Part shown: one piece after another, positions 9,682 to 18,012 of the stretch
Layout: each line of letters starts with the position of its first letter
How positions within the stretch are numbered: position 1 is the first letter of the stretch
Origin: CAZWCX01 sp964632945
GTDB taxonomy: Bacteria; Planctomycetota; MHYJ01; WSZJ01; CAZWCX01
Direction: 5' to 3'
NCBI GenBank assembly: GCA_964632945.1
Contig: CAZWCX010000012.1
Location: 1 to 64,000, forward strand
DNA: 64,000 bases
Position numbers and translations under genes: made by a program
The notes under the pieces: generated by a model
The model's database searches: none
What the model saw: the letters and a program-made list of their open reading frames with translations, nothing else
What the model was told of the DNA's origin: nothing

Positions 9682-10533
9682 TCAAGGGCCGACCTCGTCC
9701 CGGTGGCGGGGAGCGCCCGGCGCGAACGACTCCGCCAGCCCGCCGAAGCGTGCGCGGGCGAGGAGCGCGTCCGCGCACGGGGCGGTGGCTTGCAAGCGGA
9801 AGTAGTGGACGAAGGCGCGCGCGGGGGGAAGCGGGACGCGAGGATGGCCGGGAACGAACTCCCACGGATGGAGGTAGAGGACCGGCCGTCGTCCCGCGGC
9901 GAGATCCACGGCGAACGCGCGTTGCGCGGCCGAGCGGGAGTGAAGGCGCAGGCCGATCCCGCCGGCGTACGGGATCCGGAGCGGGCCGAGGGACCGGACG
10001 GAGGCGGGGACTTCCCACACCGTCCCGTGCGGGGTCGCGGCTTGCCAGGGGAGATCCGGAAGGGTGCCGCCCGCGAATCCGGCGGGAAGGGTGCTCGAGC
10101 TGAATCGAATCCCCTGCCGCGACAGTTCCGCGTGCGCCCAGGGGGTATGACGGGTCAGGCTCCATTCCGGGGCGCGGAAGGAGACGATGGGGTGCGCGAC
10201 GAGCGGGGCCAGCGTCGCCAGGGCGTCCTCCAGGTCCCGGGCGAATCCGGTCCTCCCGAGCCGGTCTACGCGCAGGTGTCGGTCCCCGTGGCAGCCGATT
10301 TCATGACCCGCCCCCACGATCTCCTCGACCAGCCCGGGGTAACGCCGAGCAATCCAGCCGAGCACGAAGAACGTCGCCCGGGCGTTGCGGCGCGCGAGCA
10401 GATCGAGCGTCCGACGGGTCCCCTCCACGACGGCCGAGGGGAGTTCCCCCCAGGAGGATTCGGGGAGCCATCGTTCCACGTCGCAGACGTGGAACCAGTC
10501 CTCGACATCGACGGTGCAGATGGCCTCGATCAT
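9682..10533 (-). CDS. Polysaccharide deacetylase (XrtA-associated/DUF3473 type)
   Basis: The protein has 283 residues. The ATG at 10533 has GGGGAG upstream; an in-frame GTG at 10566 is less likely. The NodB-fold signature is clear: an early catalytic Asp in 'TVDVEDWFHV', then 'ATFFVLGWIARRYP', and the metal-binding H-x3-H in 'GCHGDRHLRV'. 'FRAPEWSLT' and the C-terminal 'LYLHPWEF-PGHPR' are typical of the deacetylases found in exosortase/PEP-CTERM exopolysaccharide loci. It would de-N-acetylate a surface polysaccharide. The ATP-grasp gene ends 51 nt upstream on the same strand. No exosortase or glycosyltransferase is in the window, so the substrate is unknown. Confidence 0.85.
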   Translation of the reverse strand: MIEAICTVDVEDWFHVCDVERWLPESSWGELPSAVVEGTRRTLDLLARRNARATFFVLGWIARRYPGLVEEIVGAGHEIGCHGDRHLRVDRLGRTGFARDLEDALATLAPLVAHPIVSFRAPEWSLTRHTPWAHAELSRQGIRFSSSTLPAGFAGGTLPDLPWQAATPHGTVWEVPASVRSLGPLRIPYAGGIGLRLHSRSAAQRAFAVDLAAGRRPVLYLHPWEFVPGHPRVPLPPARAFVHYFRLQATAPCADALLARARFGGLAESFAPGAPRHRDEVGP

Positions 10534-10584
10534 TCCGGTCTCCCCGGGGCACGTGGACCGTCCCACGCGTTCCGCTCCGTGATG

Positions 10585-11748
10585 CTACCGTGCGCAGGGC
10601 GCGGGCGCCATCCTGCGGGCGGCACCGGGGAGGAACCGCCGGAAGTCCGGGTGGTGCAGCAGGGGCACGAATCCGAACAGAAAGAGCGCCGCGGGAATCG
10701 GGTCGAGCGGATCGAAGTCGTCGAACGAATCGGGAACGCCGGCGGCGGGGCGGCAGGATGGCCCCGAACGGCGCAGCCAGTGAAGGGCATCCCCCGGCCA
10801 CAGCCAGCGCGCGCGCACCCCCTCCGGATAGTCGGGCGGGGCGGGCATGGGTTCCCCCAGGGCGAGCCGGCACAGGAGGTCCGGGAAATTCACGCCCGCC
10901 CGGCACGCCAGGTGGAGCGATCCCCAGAAGCGCGGGTTGATCTCGATCAGTCGGTACTCCCCGTCGCGCGGGTCTTGCAGGAACTCCGCCATGGCGATTC
11001 CGGTCCAGTGCGCCGCCCGCAGCAGGCGGACGAGCCGGTCGACCAGACCCGGGGCGTGAACGCTCTCGCGGAGAGTGCTGGCGCCTCCCTCGACCGGCAT
11101 CGTGCGCAGGCGGCGGTAGGCGAACGAGGCGCGCAGGACCCCGGTCGCATCGAGCAGGACGTTCACACCGACGTTTTCGCCGCCCGCGGGGAGGCATTCC
11201 TGCACGACGGGATCGCGATCCATGGGCGCCATCTCCCGCAGAATGCGTGTCAGCGTGGACGCGTCGGTCGCGCGTCGGATGCCGCGTCCGCCCCACCCGA
11301 ACCGCGGCTTGACGATCGCGGGAAACCGGCCGGAGTCTCGCGGGTCCGCCGGCACGGGGACGCCCGTTGCGACCGCGAGGCTCTGCTGATTGCGCTTGTT
11401 CCGCAGCCAATCCAGCCGCGCGGGCGGGGCGAAGGGGATCGCGACCTCCGGCGGCAACCGGTCTCTCCCCGCGAGGACGAGACGCAGCGTGTCCTCTTCC
11501 ATGGGCAGCAGCACCCGGACCTGATGGCGCCGCAACACCCGCGCCAGGCAATCCAGATACGCTTCCGGTTCGCGCCGCGGAGAGGGATGGAGAAACCGAC
11601 GCCAGGCCCAGCGCGAGTGCAGGGCCGGCGCCCAGCGGGTGCTCTCGCCGACCACGACACGCCTCCCCGCGGCCGCGAGGGCGCGCACGGCGGCGTAGGT
11701 CTTGCGCTGGAATCCGTCCGTGACCAGGACGGCGGGCGGGTTCGGCAA
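10585..11748 (-). CDS. ATP-grasp ligase-like protein
   Basis: The protein has 387 residues with a probable TTG start at 11748. No in-frame ATG lies near the conserved N-terminus 'VLVTDGFQRKTYAAVRALA', and GGAG sits 10 nt upstream of the TTG. A Rossmann-like preATP-grasp domain (with 'LLPMEEDTL-LVL') is followed by an ATP-grasp core: 'FPAIVKPRFGWGGRGI' (nucleotide-binding Lys and Gly loop), 'VVQECLPAG', and the Mg-binding 'YRLIEINPRFWGSL'. Relatives join a carboxylate to an amine or thiol, or act like carbamoyl-phosphate synthase large subunits. It is probably co-transcribed with the deacetylase downstream and divergent from the kinase at 11971. The substrate is unknown; peptide tailoring or envelope-polymer modification are options. 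Confidence 0.75.
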   Translation of the reverse strand: MPNPPAVLVTDGFQRKTYAAVRALAAAGRRVVVGESTRWAPALHSRWAWRRFLHPSPRREPEAYLDCLARVLRRHQVRVLLPMEEDTLRLVLAGRDRLPPEVAIPFAPPARLDWLRNKRNQQSLAVATGVPVPADPRDSGRFPAIVKPRFGWGGRGIRRATDASTLTRILREMAPMDRDPVVQECLPAGGENVGVNVLLDATGVLRASFAYRRLRTMPVEGGASTLRESVHAPGLVDRLVRLLRAAHWTGIAMAEFLQDPRDGEYRLIEINPRFWGSLHLACRAGVNFPDLLCRLALGEPMPAPPDYPEGVRARWLWPGDALHWLRRSGPSCRPAAGVPDSFDDFDPLDPIPAALFLFGFVPLLHHPDFRRFLPGAARRMAPAPCAR

Positions 11749-11786
11749 CGGGAAGGCGCTCCACGGCGAGGAATCGGGCCGCTTCT

Positions 11787-11816
11787 TCCATACCCGCGAT
11801 CGGGGGGTGGGGGCAA
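11787..11816 (-). promoter_or_regulatory. Possible promoter of the ATP-grasp/deacetylase operon
   Basis: Read on the minus strand, TTGCCC (11811-11816), an 18-bp spacer and TATGGA (11787-11792) place a start about 30 nt before the TTG codon at 11748. The -35 resembles the other boxes in the window. The -10 is weak. Confidence 0.4.
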
Positions 11817-11878
11817 GTCCCCCTGCCGTCGCACCGTTCGCGGGAGTCGTGGCCGATGCCGGCGACGAGAATCGACGC

Positions 11879-11907
11879 TGGGCAATTCCCGCTTTTCCCC
11901 CTACAAT
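11879..11907 (+). promoter_or_regulatory. Possible promoter of the large kinase gene
   Basis: TGGGCA (11879-11884), 17 bp, TACAAT (11902-11907), ending 63 nt before the ATG at 11971. It faces away from the ATP-grasp operon, giving a divergent promoter pair in the 11749-11970 gap. Confidence 0.45.
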
Positions 11908-11970
11908 GATTCCACGATCGAGGCCGCCGGCGGCGCACCGCCCCGGCCGGCCCGGGAGGGAGCCTCGCGC

Positions 11971-14900
11971 ATGTCCCGACTCGCGTCCGTGCTCGCCCCG
12001 CGGTACGAAATCCTGCGCCCCCTCGGCCAGGGGGGGATGGGAGCGGTGTTTCACGCCCGCGACCGCGAGGCCGGTCGAGAGGTGGCGCTGAAAACCGTGG
12101 AGACGGAGGATCTCGGTCCCTGGCTGGTGGAGGCGCTGCGTAACGAGTTCCGTTTTCTCGCCGGCCTGCGCCATCCCAATCTCGTCGAAGTGTACGACTT
12201 CGGCGTCGCCGCCGGCGAAGGCGGTCCCCCCGCGGTCTACTTCACGGAGGAATACCTGGATGGCCGGGAACTCCATGCGGCCGTGGAGGGGAGGCCGATT
12301 GCGGAGTGGCTCCCCTGGCTGCTCCAGGTCTGTCGCGCCCTCGAGTTTCTCCACTCCCGCGGCTACGTGCACGGCGACATCAAGCCCAACAACGTCCTGG
12401 TTCTGTCCGACGGCCGGGTGAAACTCGTCGACCTCGGGCTCGCATCCGAGACGCGCGCGCGGGGCGGCAGCGCCGAGTTGCGCGGGACGCCGGCGTATCT
12501 GGCGCCGGAGCTCTTCCGGGGGGACCCGATCGACGGCCGCACGGACTTGTACGCGCTGGGCGTCAGCCTGTACGAGTTGGTCGCCGGACGGCACCCGTTC
12601 CACGGGCAAACCCCGCGGGAGTGGATGAAGAACCACTGCCAGGTACCGCCGCCGCCGTTTCCCAAGGGGACGGCCGTTCCCCCCTTTCTGGAGCACATCG
12701 TCTTCCGGTTGCTGGAGAAGGACCCGCGGGCCCGCTTCCTGCGCGCCAACGACGTTCTCGAGGCGATCAACCGCGGGCTGGGGACCCGCGAACCGGCCGA
12801 AACCGACGCCACGCTCGCGGGGCGCATCTTCTCCGTGCATTGGGTGGGTCGGCGCGACATTCTCGCCGGCTTGGTGCGTGCCCTGGAACCCCTGCGCGCC
12901 CAGGACTCCGGCCCGATCCAATGCGTCTGGCTGGAGGGCGAAGCCGGCATGGGCAAGAGCCGCTGTCTGCGCGAGCTCGCGTACCGGGCGCAGCTGGAGG
13001 GGGTGCTGGCGGCGCGGATCGGATTTCACGGCGCCGGACACGCCGCGGTGACGCCCCTGCGCCAGGTCTGTCGACTGCTTTCGCAACACCTGCCGGAAGA
13101 GCGGGAGCGGCGCTCGGCCTGGGTGCGGGAGTACGAGCCCTTCTTGCGCACCCTGGATGCCGCCGATGGGGAGGGCGGGGAGGGGGCGGAACCGGAGCGG
13201 GCGCGGCAGTGCCTGGCTCGGCTGGTGGCGGCGGCGTCGGCCGAACTGCCGATCGTGATGCTGCTCGACGATGTGGACCTGGCGCCGGAAGCGGTGTGGC
13301 GCGACCTGACGGCGCTGATGGGTGCGGCGCGCTCCATGGAAGGCGGGCTGCGGCTCCTCCTTTGCGTGACCTCGGGCGGCGCCGGCGCGGCGGCCTTGAC
13401 GCCGGGCAGCCCGGCGGCCCGCATGGCACAATCGCTGCGCGGCGCCCCGGAAACGCGACCGGCCCCGCTGCCCCCGCTCACGGTGGCCGAGACCGCCGAA
13501 TTGAGCGCCGGCGTGCTCGGCGTGTCGATCGTCCCCGAGGGGTTCTCCGCCTGGCTGCATCGCGTGAGCGGCGGCGTTCCCTTCTGGATCGAGGAGACTC
13601 TGCGCGGTCTGGTGGCGGAGAAGCGTGTGCAGGTGGGGGAGCCGTTCGATACCTGGGTGCCGCCCGCCCAGACCCCGCTGCCGGCGGAGGGGATGGACCG
13701 GCTGACCGCATTCCTGGAGGGGATCTCCGGGCGGCTGAGTCCGGAGGAGCGCGGGCTGGCGGAGGCCGTAGCCGTACTGGGGCGACCCGCGCCCCTGGCG
13801 TTTCTCCGCGCGGCGACCGATCTGGATGCCGCCGCGCTGCGGGTGGGGTTGGAGGGCCTGCAGCGGCGCGGCCTGGCGCGCATGGAGGCGGAGGCGGGAG
13901 AAGCGGTCCTCGCGTTTACGCGCGGCGCGATGGGGCCGTGGCTCTGCGGCTCGCTCCCGGCGGCGCGCCGGGAGGAGTTGCACCGGCGATGGGGTCGGGT
14001 TTCCGGGGACGGAGCGGGGGCGCTCTCACGGGCGGAACAGGCGTGGCACCTGGCGTGCGGCGGCGTGCGGGATCCGGAGCCGAGTTGGTGGCTGGAGGCC
14101 GCGGCGGATGCGCGGCGCACCGGAAACCCCGTCGCCGCGGAGACCATCCTCCGGCATGTGCTGGCCGGCGTGGGGACGCCGGGGCGTGAGGATGCCTATC
14201 GACCGCTGGCGACCCTGCTGATCCAACTCGGCCGGCTGGACGAAGCGGAAGCGGTTGCCGGCCAGGCTTTGGCCGAGGCGGAGCAGGCCGGGCTCGGGGG
14301 GGCGCGCCTGCGGGCGACCGGGTTGGAATTGCGCGCCTCGTGTCGGGCCCGGCGTGGCGACATCGCCGCGGCTCGGCCGCTGTTCCTGGAGGCGTATGGA
14401 CTCTGGGAGGGGCTGGCCGGCGCCGGAGACGCCTCGGCCCGGGCCGCCCAGGACCGGCTGGCGCCGTATGCCGCTGCCGCGTGCGCGGAGACGGGCCAGT
14501 CGGAAGACGCCGACCGTTTGATCGCGCGCCACCTCGGCGAGCAGACTCCGCCGCAGGCGCGTTCCCAGTTTCACTATCTGCGCGGTTTGCGGCTGCGCCG
14601 GCTGGGAGAGGGGGAGCGCTCGGAGGAGGAGATGCGGAAGGCGCTCGAGGTCACGCACGCGATCCCGGATCCGATGCTGCGCGAAGCGACGGCGGCGGCG
14701 GCGCGGTACGGACTGTCCGGAACCCTGCGGGAGCGGGGCGCTCATGCGGAGGCGCTCGACGAGTTGCAGGAGGCGTTGCGCTCCTTCCACCGGCTGGGAC
14801 AGACCATCTCCGAAATCAGCGTGTTGCGGGAGATGTCGGCCCTGTTGCTCACGCTGGGACGGGCACAAGGGGCGCTGGAGCGCGCGCGCAGCGCCTACCG

Positions 14901-16887
14901 GCGCGCCGCGCCGATCGGCAATCCGCACGCCCTGGGCTCCGTCCTCCTGCACCGCGGGGAAGTGCACGAGGCCCTGGGCGAGTGGATCGAAGCCGGGGAC
15001 GACTATGAGGCGGCGGTGAAGGCGCTGGAGAGCGTCGGCAGCCGGATGGTCGCGGCGGAGGCGTTGCTGGCGTTGGCCGACCTGCGCAACCGGTCGGGGC
15101 GCCCGTCGGAGGCCTGGGATGCGGCGGAACGCGCCGAGAAGACCGCGCTCGACCTCAGGGAAGCGCGCATGGCGGCGCGGGCGCGGCTTCAGCAGGCCTG
15201 GGCGTGCCGGGCGCTCGGGATGGAGGAGCAGGCCTCGGGGCGGTTGGCTGCGGCGCGCGAGGGGGCGACGCCCTGGGTCGCGGGTCTGGCCGATCTACAG
15301 GAGGCGATCGCGGCGCTCGACCGGGGCGACGGGCCCGGCGCCGAAACGAAGTACGAAGCCGCCCGCCGCACTCTGTCCGGATCGGGCGCGATGCTGGCGC
15401 GCCTTCGCCTCGCGGCGATCGGCGTTCGCGTGATGCTGGAGACCGGGCGCAACGCAGAGGCCAGTCAGGCGCTCGACACCCTGCGGGCCTCCGCCGGCGA
15501 GCTCGATCTGGGGCTCCGGGGCGAGGTGCTCGAGCTCAACGCCCGGATGCTGGCGAAGGCGCAGCGCGCCTACGCGGCGATGGCCATGTGGCAGGACGCC
15601 GCGCACTTCTGGGAGCGCCGGCGTGCCCGGTTGCGCTGCGCCGCCGCCCTGGCCGAGGCGGCCGATCATGCCCAGGGATTGGGAGACGCGACGGTCGCGC
15701 GCGGATGTATCGATCGGGCCGCCGCCCTGTGGGAGGAGGAGTCCCGCCGCGTCCCCGAAGGGGCGCGGGAATCCTTCGAGAATCGCGCCGATCACGCCCG
15801 CGTGCGCCTGCGGGCACGCGCCCCCCGGGCCCCGACGGAACGCGCCCCGCTTCCGCTCGACACCCCGTCCCGCGAGGAGAAGACCGTCGTCCTCGACCTC
15901 GAGCACGAGCGGACCGAGCCGGATGCGATCACGCTCGACGCGGAAAAGGACCTGCTGCGCGCGGTGATCCTCCTCCTGCGGGAGCGCTCCCCGATCGAAC
16001 TGCGGCGGCGGCTGTTGGAAAAGTCGCTCGAGACGTTCGGCGCCGCCCGCGGATTGCTCCTGTTGGACGCGCCGCTGGCCGGATCGGCGTCCCCGGAACG
16101 CGGCGCAGATCCGCTCCGCTGCGCGGGCGCGCGGCTCGTGCTCGCCGAATCCCGCGGCGTGGCGGAGGCCGATCTGCGCGCCTGGATGGAATTCCTCGGT
16201 CGCCTGGTGCAGGCCCAGGGGGCGGAACGTAAGCTGAGCGCCGGGGAACTCGTGTACCTCTCCGCCGAGCGCAGGCGTCTGAGCGACCCGCCCTCGCGCG
16301 GTCGAGCCGAGGGGGTCATCGCCCCGTTCCTCTCGCCCTCGGGCCGGCTCCTCGGCGCTCTCTTCCTGGAAGGGGCCGGAGCGACCGCGGAAGACCCGCG
16401 CAACGCGGAACTCCTCCCGTTCTTCGCGGCCCATGCGGCCGCGGCGCTCGAGGCGGCACTTCAGACCGATCGCCTGGCCACCGACCCGGCCACCGGCCTC
16501 CCCACTCCACCCGCCCTCCGCCTGGGGCTGGCCACCGCCCTCGAGCGGGCCGCCCGCGGCATCTGGCCGCTCGGCGTCCTGGTCGTGCGGGCCCCCGGAT
16601 TGGAAACCTTGCGCGCGGAGCATGGGCTCGCCGCGGCGGACGCGCGTTTGCGCGCCTGGGGCGCGGAGGTCACCGCGCAGGCCCGCGTCCGCTGGCCGGA
16701 CGCATGGACCGGACGGGAATCGGGAGACGCCATCGCCGTGGTCCTGCCGGGGGCCGGACCCGAAGAAGTCCGGGCCCTGGCGACTCGCCTCGCCGCCGAG
16801 CCCGGCCTCGTGGCCGGCACCGCCGTCTTCCCCGCGGACGGCGAGGATCCGGACCAACTGCTCTGGATCGCCGGGCGGCGAACTTGA
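11971..16887 (+). CDS. Ser/Thr kinase-AAA ATPase-TPR-GAF multidomain signalling protein
   Basis: The protein has 1638 residues. The ATG is preceded by GGGAGGGA. The kinase domain (about 12-275) has GQGGMG (19-24) and the ATP-binding Lys41. Its catalytic loop reads HGDIKPNN (His134, Asp136), so the usual HRD Arg is Gly, and the DFG is DLG. An AAA/ORC-like ATPase follows with Walker A 'EGEAGMGKS' (about 322-330) and the Asp-rich 'VMLLDDVDL'. About 600 residues of TPR-like helices come next, then a GAF-like domain (about 1330-1500) and a C-terminal GGDEF-like fold. The signature there is 'ESGDAIAVVLP' rather than GGDEF, so no cyclase activity is expected. It is cytoplasmic, with no membrane segment seen. 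The layout matches signal-integrating kinases with STAND-like modules; ligand and targets are unknown. Confidence 0.88.
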   Translation: MSRLASVLAPRYEILRPLGQGGMGAVFHARDREAGREVALKTVETEDLGPWLVEALRNEFRFLAGLRHPNLVEVYDFGVAAGEGGPPAVYFTEEYLDGRELHAAVEGRPIAEWLPWLLQVCRALEFLHSRGYVHGDIKPNNVLVLSDGRVKLVDLGLASETRARGGSAELRGTPAYLAPELFRGDPIDGRTDLYALGVSLYELVAGRHPFHGQTPREWMKNHCQVPPPPFPKGTAVPPFLEHIVFRLLEKDPRARFLRANDVLEAINRGLGTREPAETDATLAGRIFSVHWVGRRDILAGLVRALEPLRAQDSGPIQCVWLEGEAGMGKSRCLRELAYRAQLEGVLAARIGFHGAGHAAVTPLRQVCRLLSQHLPEERERRSAWVREYEPFLRTLDAADGEGGEGAEPERARQCLARLVAAASAELPIVMLLDDVDLAPEAVWRDLTALMGAARSMEGGLRLLLCVTSGGAGAAALTPGSPAARMAQSLRGAPETRPAPLPPLTVAETAELSAGVLGVSIVPEGFSAWLHRVSGGVPFWIEETLRGLVAEKRVQVGEPFDTWVPPAQTPLPAEGMDRLTAFLEGISGRLSPEERGLAEAVAVLGRPAPLAFLRAATDLDAAALRVGLEGLQRRGLARMEAEAGEAVLAFTRGAMGPWLCGSLPAARREELHRRWGRVSGDGAGALSRAEQAWHLACGGVRDPEPSWWLEAAADARRTGNPVAAETILRHVLAGVGTPGREDAYRPLATLLIQLGRLDEAEAVAGQALAEAEQAGLGGARLRATGLELRASCRARRGDIAAARPLFLEAYGLWEGLAGAGDASARAAQDRLAPYAAAACAETGQSEDADRLIARHLGEQTPPQARSQFHYLRGLRLRRLGEGERSEEEMRKALEVTHAIPDPMLREATAAAARYGLSGTLRERGAHAEALDELQEALRSFHRLGQTISEISVLREMSALLLTLGRAQGALERARSAYRRAAPIGNPHALGSVLLHRGEVHEALGEWIEAGDDYEAAVKALESVGSRMVAAEALLALADLRNRSGRPSEAWDAAERAEKTALDLREARMAARARLQQAWACRALGMEEQASGRLAAAREGATPWVAGLADLQEAIAALDRGDGPGAETKYEAARRTLSGSGAMLARLRLAAIGVRVMLETGRNAEASQALDTLRASAGELDLGLRGEVLELNARMLAKAQRAYAAMAMWQDAAHFWERRRARLRCAAALAEAADHAQGLGDATVARGCIDRAAALWEEESRRVPEGARESFENRADHARVRLRARAPRAPTERAPLPLDTPSREEKTVVLDLEHERTEPDAITLDAEKDLLRAVILLLRERSPIELRRRLLEKSLETFGAARGLLLLDAPLAGSASPERGADPLRCAGARLVLAESRGVAEADLRAWMEFLGRLVQAQGAERKLSAGELVYLSAERRRLSDPPSRGRAEGVIAPFLSPSGRLLGALFLEGAGATAEDPRNAELLPFFAAHAAAALEAALQTDRLATDPATGLPTPPALRLGLATALERAARGIWPLGVLVVRAPGLETLRAEHGLAAADARLRAWGAEVTAQARVRWPDAWTGRESGDAIAVVLPGAGPEEVRALATRLAAEPGLVAGTAVFPADGEDPDQLLWIAGRRT

Positions 16888-16913
16888 CGCCCCCCGAAGG
16901 GGCCGGGTATCAT
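16884..16913 (+). promoter_or_regulatory. Sigma-70-like promoter of the MoxR operon
   Basis: TTGACG (16884-16889), 18 bp, TATCAT (16908-16913). The -35 overlaps the stop codon of the kinase gene. The -10 contains the ATG at 16912, so that ATG cannot serve as the start of a transcript from this promoter. This favours the GTG at 16963 for MoxR. Confidence 0.7.
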
Positions 16914-16962
16914 GCACCGCACAACCTCGCCCCTCTCCCCGCTCCTGCACCAAAGGATCAGC

Positions 16963-17907
16963 GTGGACAGCCAGGTCCAGTCCCAACTCGCGGACCTCAA
17001 GCGCAACATCGAAGCCGTCATCCTCGGCAAGTCCGAAGTCGTGGAATGTCTGCTCGCCGCCCTGCTGGCGCGCGGCCACGTCCTGATCGAGGACGTCCCC
17101 GGCGTGGGCAAGACCACCCTGGCCCGGACCCTGGCGCGCTCCATCGACTGCCAGTTCAAGCGCATCCAGTTCACCCCGGATCTGCTGCCGTCCGACATCA
17201 CGGGCCTTTCCGTGTTCGACTCCGAAAAGCGCGAGTTCCTGTTCAAGCCCGGACCGATCTTCACCCACATCCTGCTCGCCGACGAAATCAATCGAAGCAC
17301 GCCGCGGACCCAGAGCGCCCTGCTCGAGGCGATGAACGACTGCCAGGTGACCGTGGACGGCACTTCCCATCCGCTGGAGATGCCGTTCATGGTCATCGCG
17401 ACGCAGAATCCGCTCGAGTACGCAGGCACCTACCCGCTGCCGGAGAGCCAGCTCGATCGCTTCCTGATGCGGCTCCACATGGGCTACCCGGCGCGCTCCC
17501 AGGAGCGGGCGATCCTCGCCTCGCCGCGCGGGACCCCGCAGATCGAATCCGTCCGGCCGACCCTGCACGGCCGCGACGTGGTTGCGCTGTGGAAAACCGT
17601 GGAGCAGGTCCGCGTCGACGAGTCCATCTGCGAGTACATGTTGTCCGTGGTCGAGGCTTCGCGCAGCGAGACCTCGTTGATGGCCGGGGTGAGCCCGCGC
17701 GGCTCCTCCGCCCTCTACCGCGCCGCCCAGGCAATGGCCCTTCTGCGCGGCCGCGACTTCGTCGTTCCCGACGACGTCAAAATGCTCGTCATCCCGGTCC
17801 TGGCCCACCGCGTCATTCCGAAGACCCGGCGGGTCATCGGGGACGGGCGCGCCACCGCCACGGTGGCGCTCGAGGGCATCCTCAAGAAGGTCCGCAGCCC
17901 GGGATAA
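16963..17907 (+). CDS. MoxR-family AAA ATPase
   Basis: The protein has 314 residues. I prefer the GTG at 16963, with AAGGA just upstream. The in-frame ATG at 16912 lies inside the promoter -10 box and would add 17 low-complexity residues. The Walker A is 'EDVPGVGKTTLART' and the Walker B 'HILLADEINRSTPRTQSALLEAM'. 'MPFMVIATQNPLEYAGTYPLPESQLDRF' is diagnostic of MoxR. MoxR ATPases act as chaperones for assembly or activation of partner proteins, often with a DUF58 protein. A DUF58 gene and a TgpA-like transglutaminase follow, the standard MoxR-DUF58-TgpA arrangement. The client is unknown but probably lies at the envelope. Confidence 0.92.
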   Translation: MDSQVQSQLADLKRNIEAVILGKSEVVECLLAALLARGHVLIEDVPGVGKTTLARTLARSIDCQFKRIQFTPDLLPSDITGLSVFDSEKREFLFKPGPIFTHILLADEINRSTPRTQSALLEAMNDCQVTVDGTSHPLEMPFMVIATQNPLEYAGTYPLPESQLDRFLMRLHMGYPARSQERAILASPRGTPQIESVRPTLHGRDVVALWKTVEQVRVDESICEYMLSVVEASRSETSLMAGVSPRGSSALYRAAQAMALLRGRDFVVPDDVKMLVIPVLAHRVIPKTRRVIGDGRATATVALEGILKKVRSPG

Positions 17908-17946
17908 CCGGGATCGGGCCCGGACGCGCGGCCGCGATTTGCCCCC

Positions 17947-17975
17947 TTCCCGCACCCCCGCCGCGGACGTATAAT
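17947..17975 (+). promoter_or_regulatory. Possible promoter before the DUF58 gene
   Basis: A perfect TATAAT (17970-17975) lies 37 nt before the GTG at 18013. The best -35 at 17-bp spacing is only TTCCCG (17947-17952). It suggests a secondary start inside the MoxR-DUF58-transglutaminase operon. Confidence 0.4.
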
Positions 17976-18012
17976 CGGCACGGTCCGGAACCCGCATGGA
18001 TGGCCGCATGCC

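Noticed and set aside
8302..11970. The in-frame upstream extension of the large kinase ORF
   Set aside because: It runs antisense through three minus-strand genes; the kinase proper starts at 11971 with a good ribosome site.
11749..13983. The upstream extension of the ATP-grasp frame into the kinase gene
   Set aside because: It is antisense to the kinase and low complexity; the ATP-grasp domain begins at about 11748.
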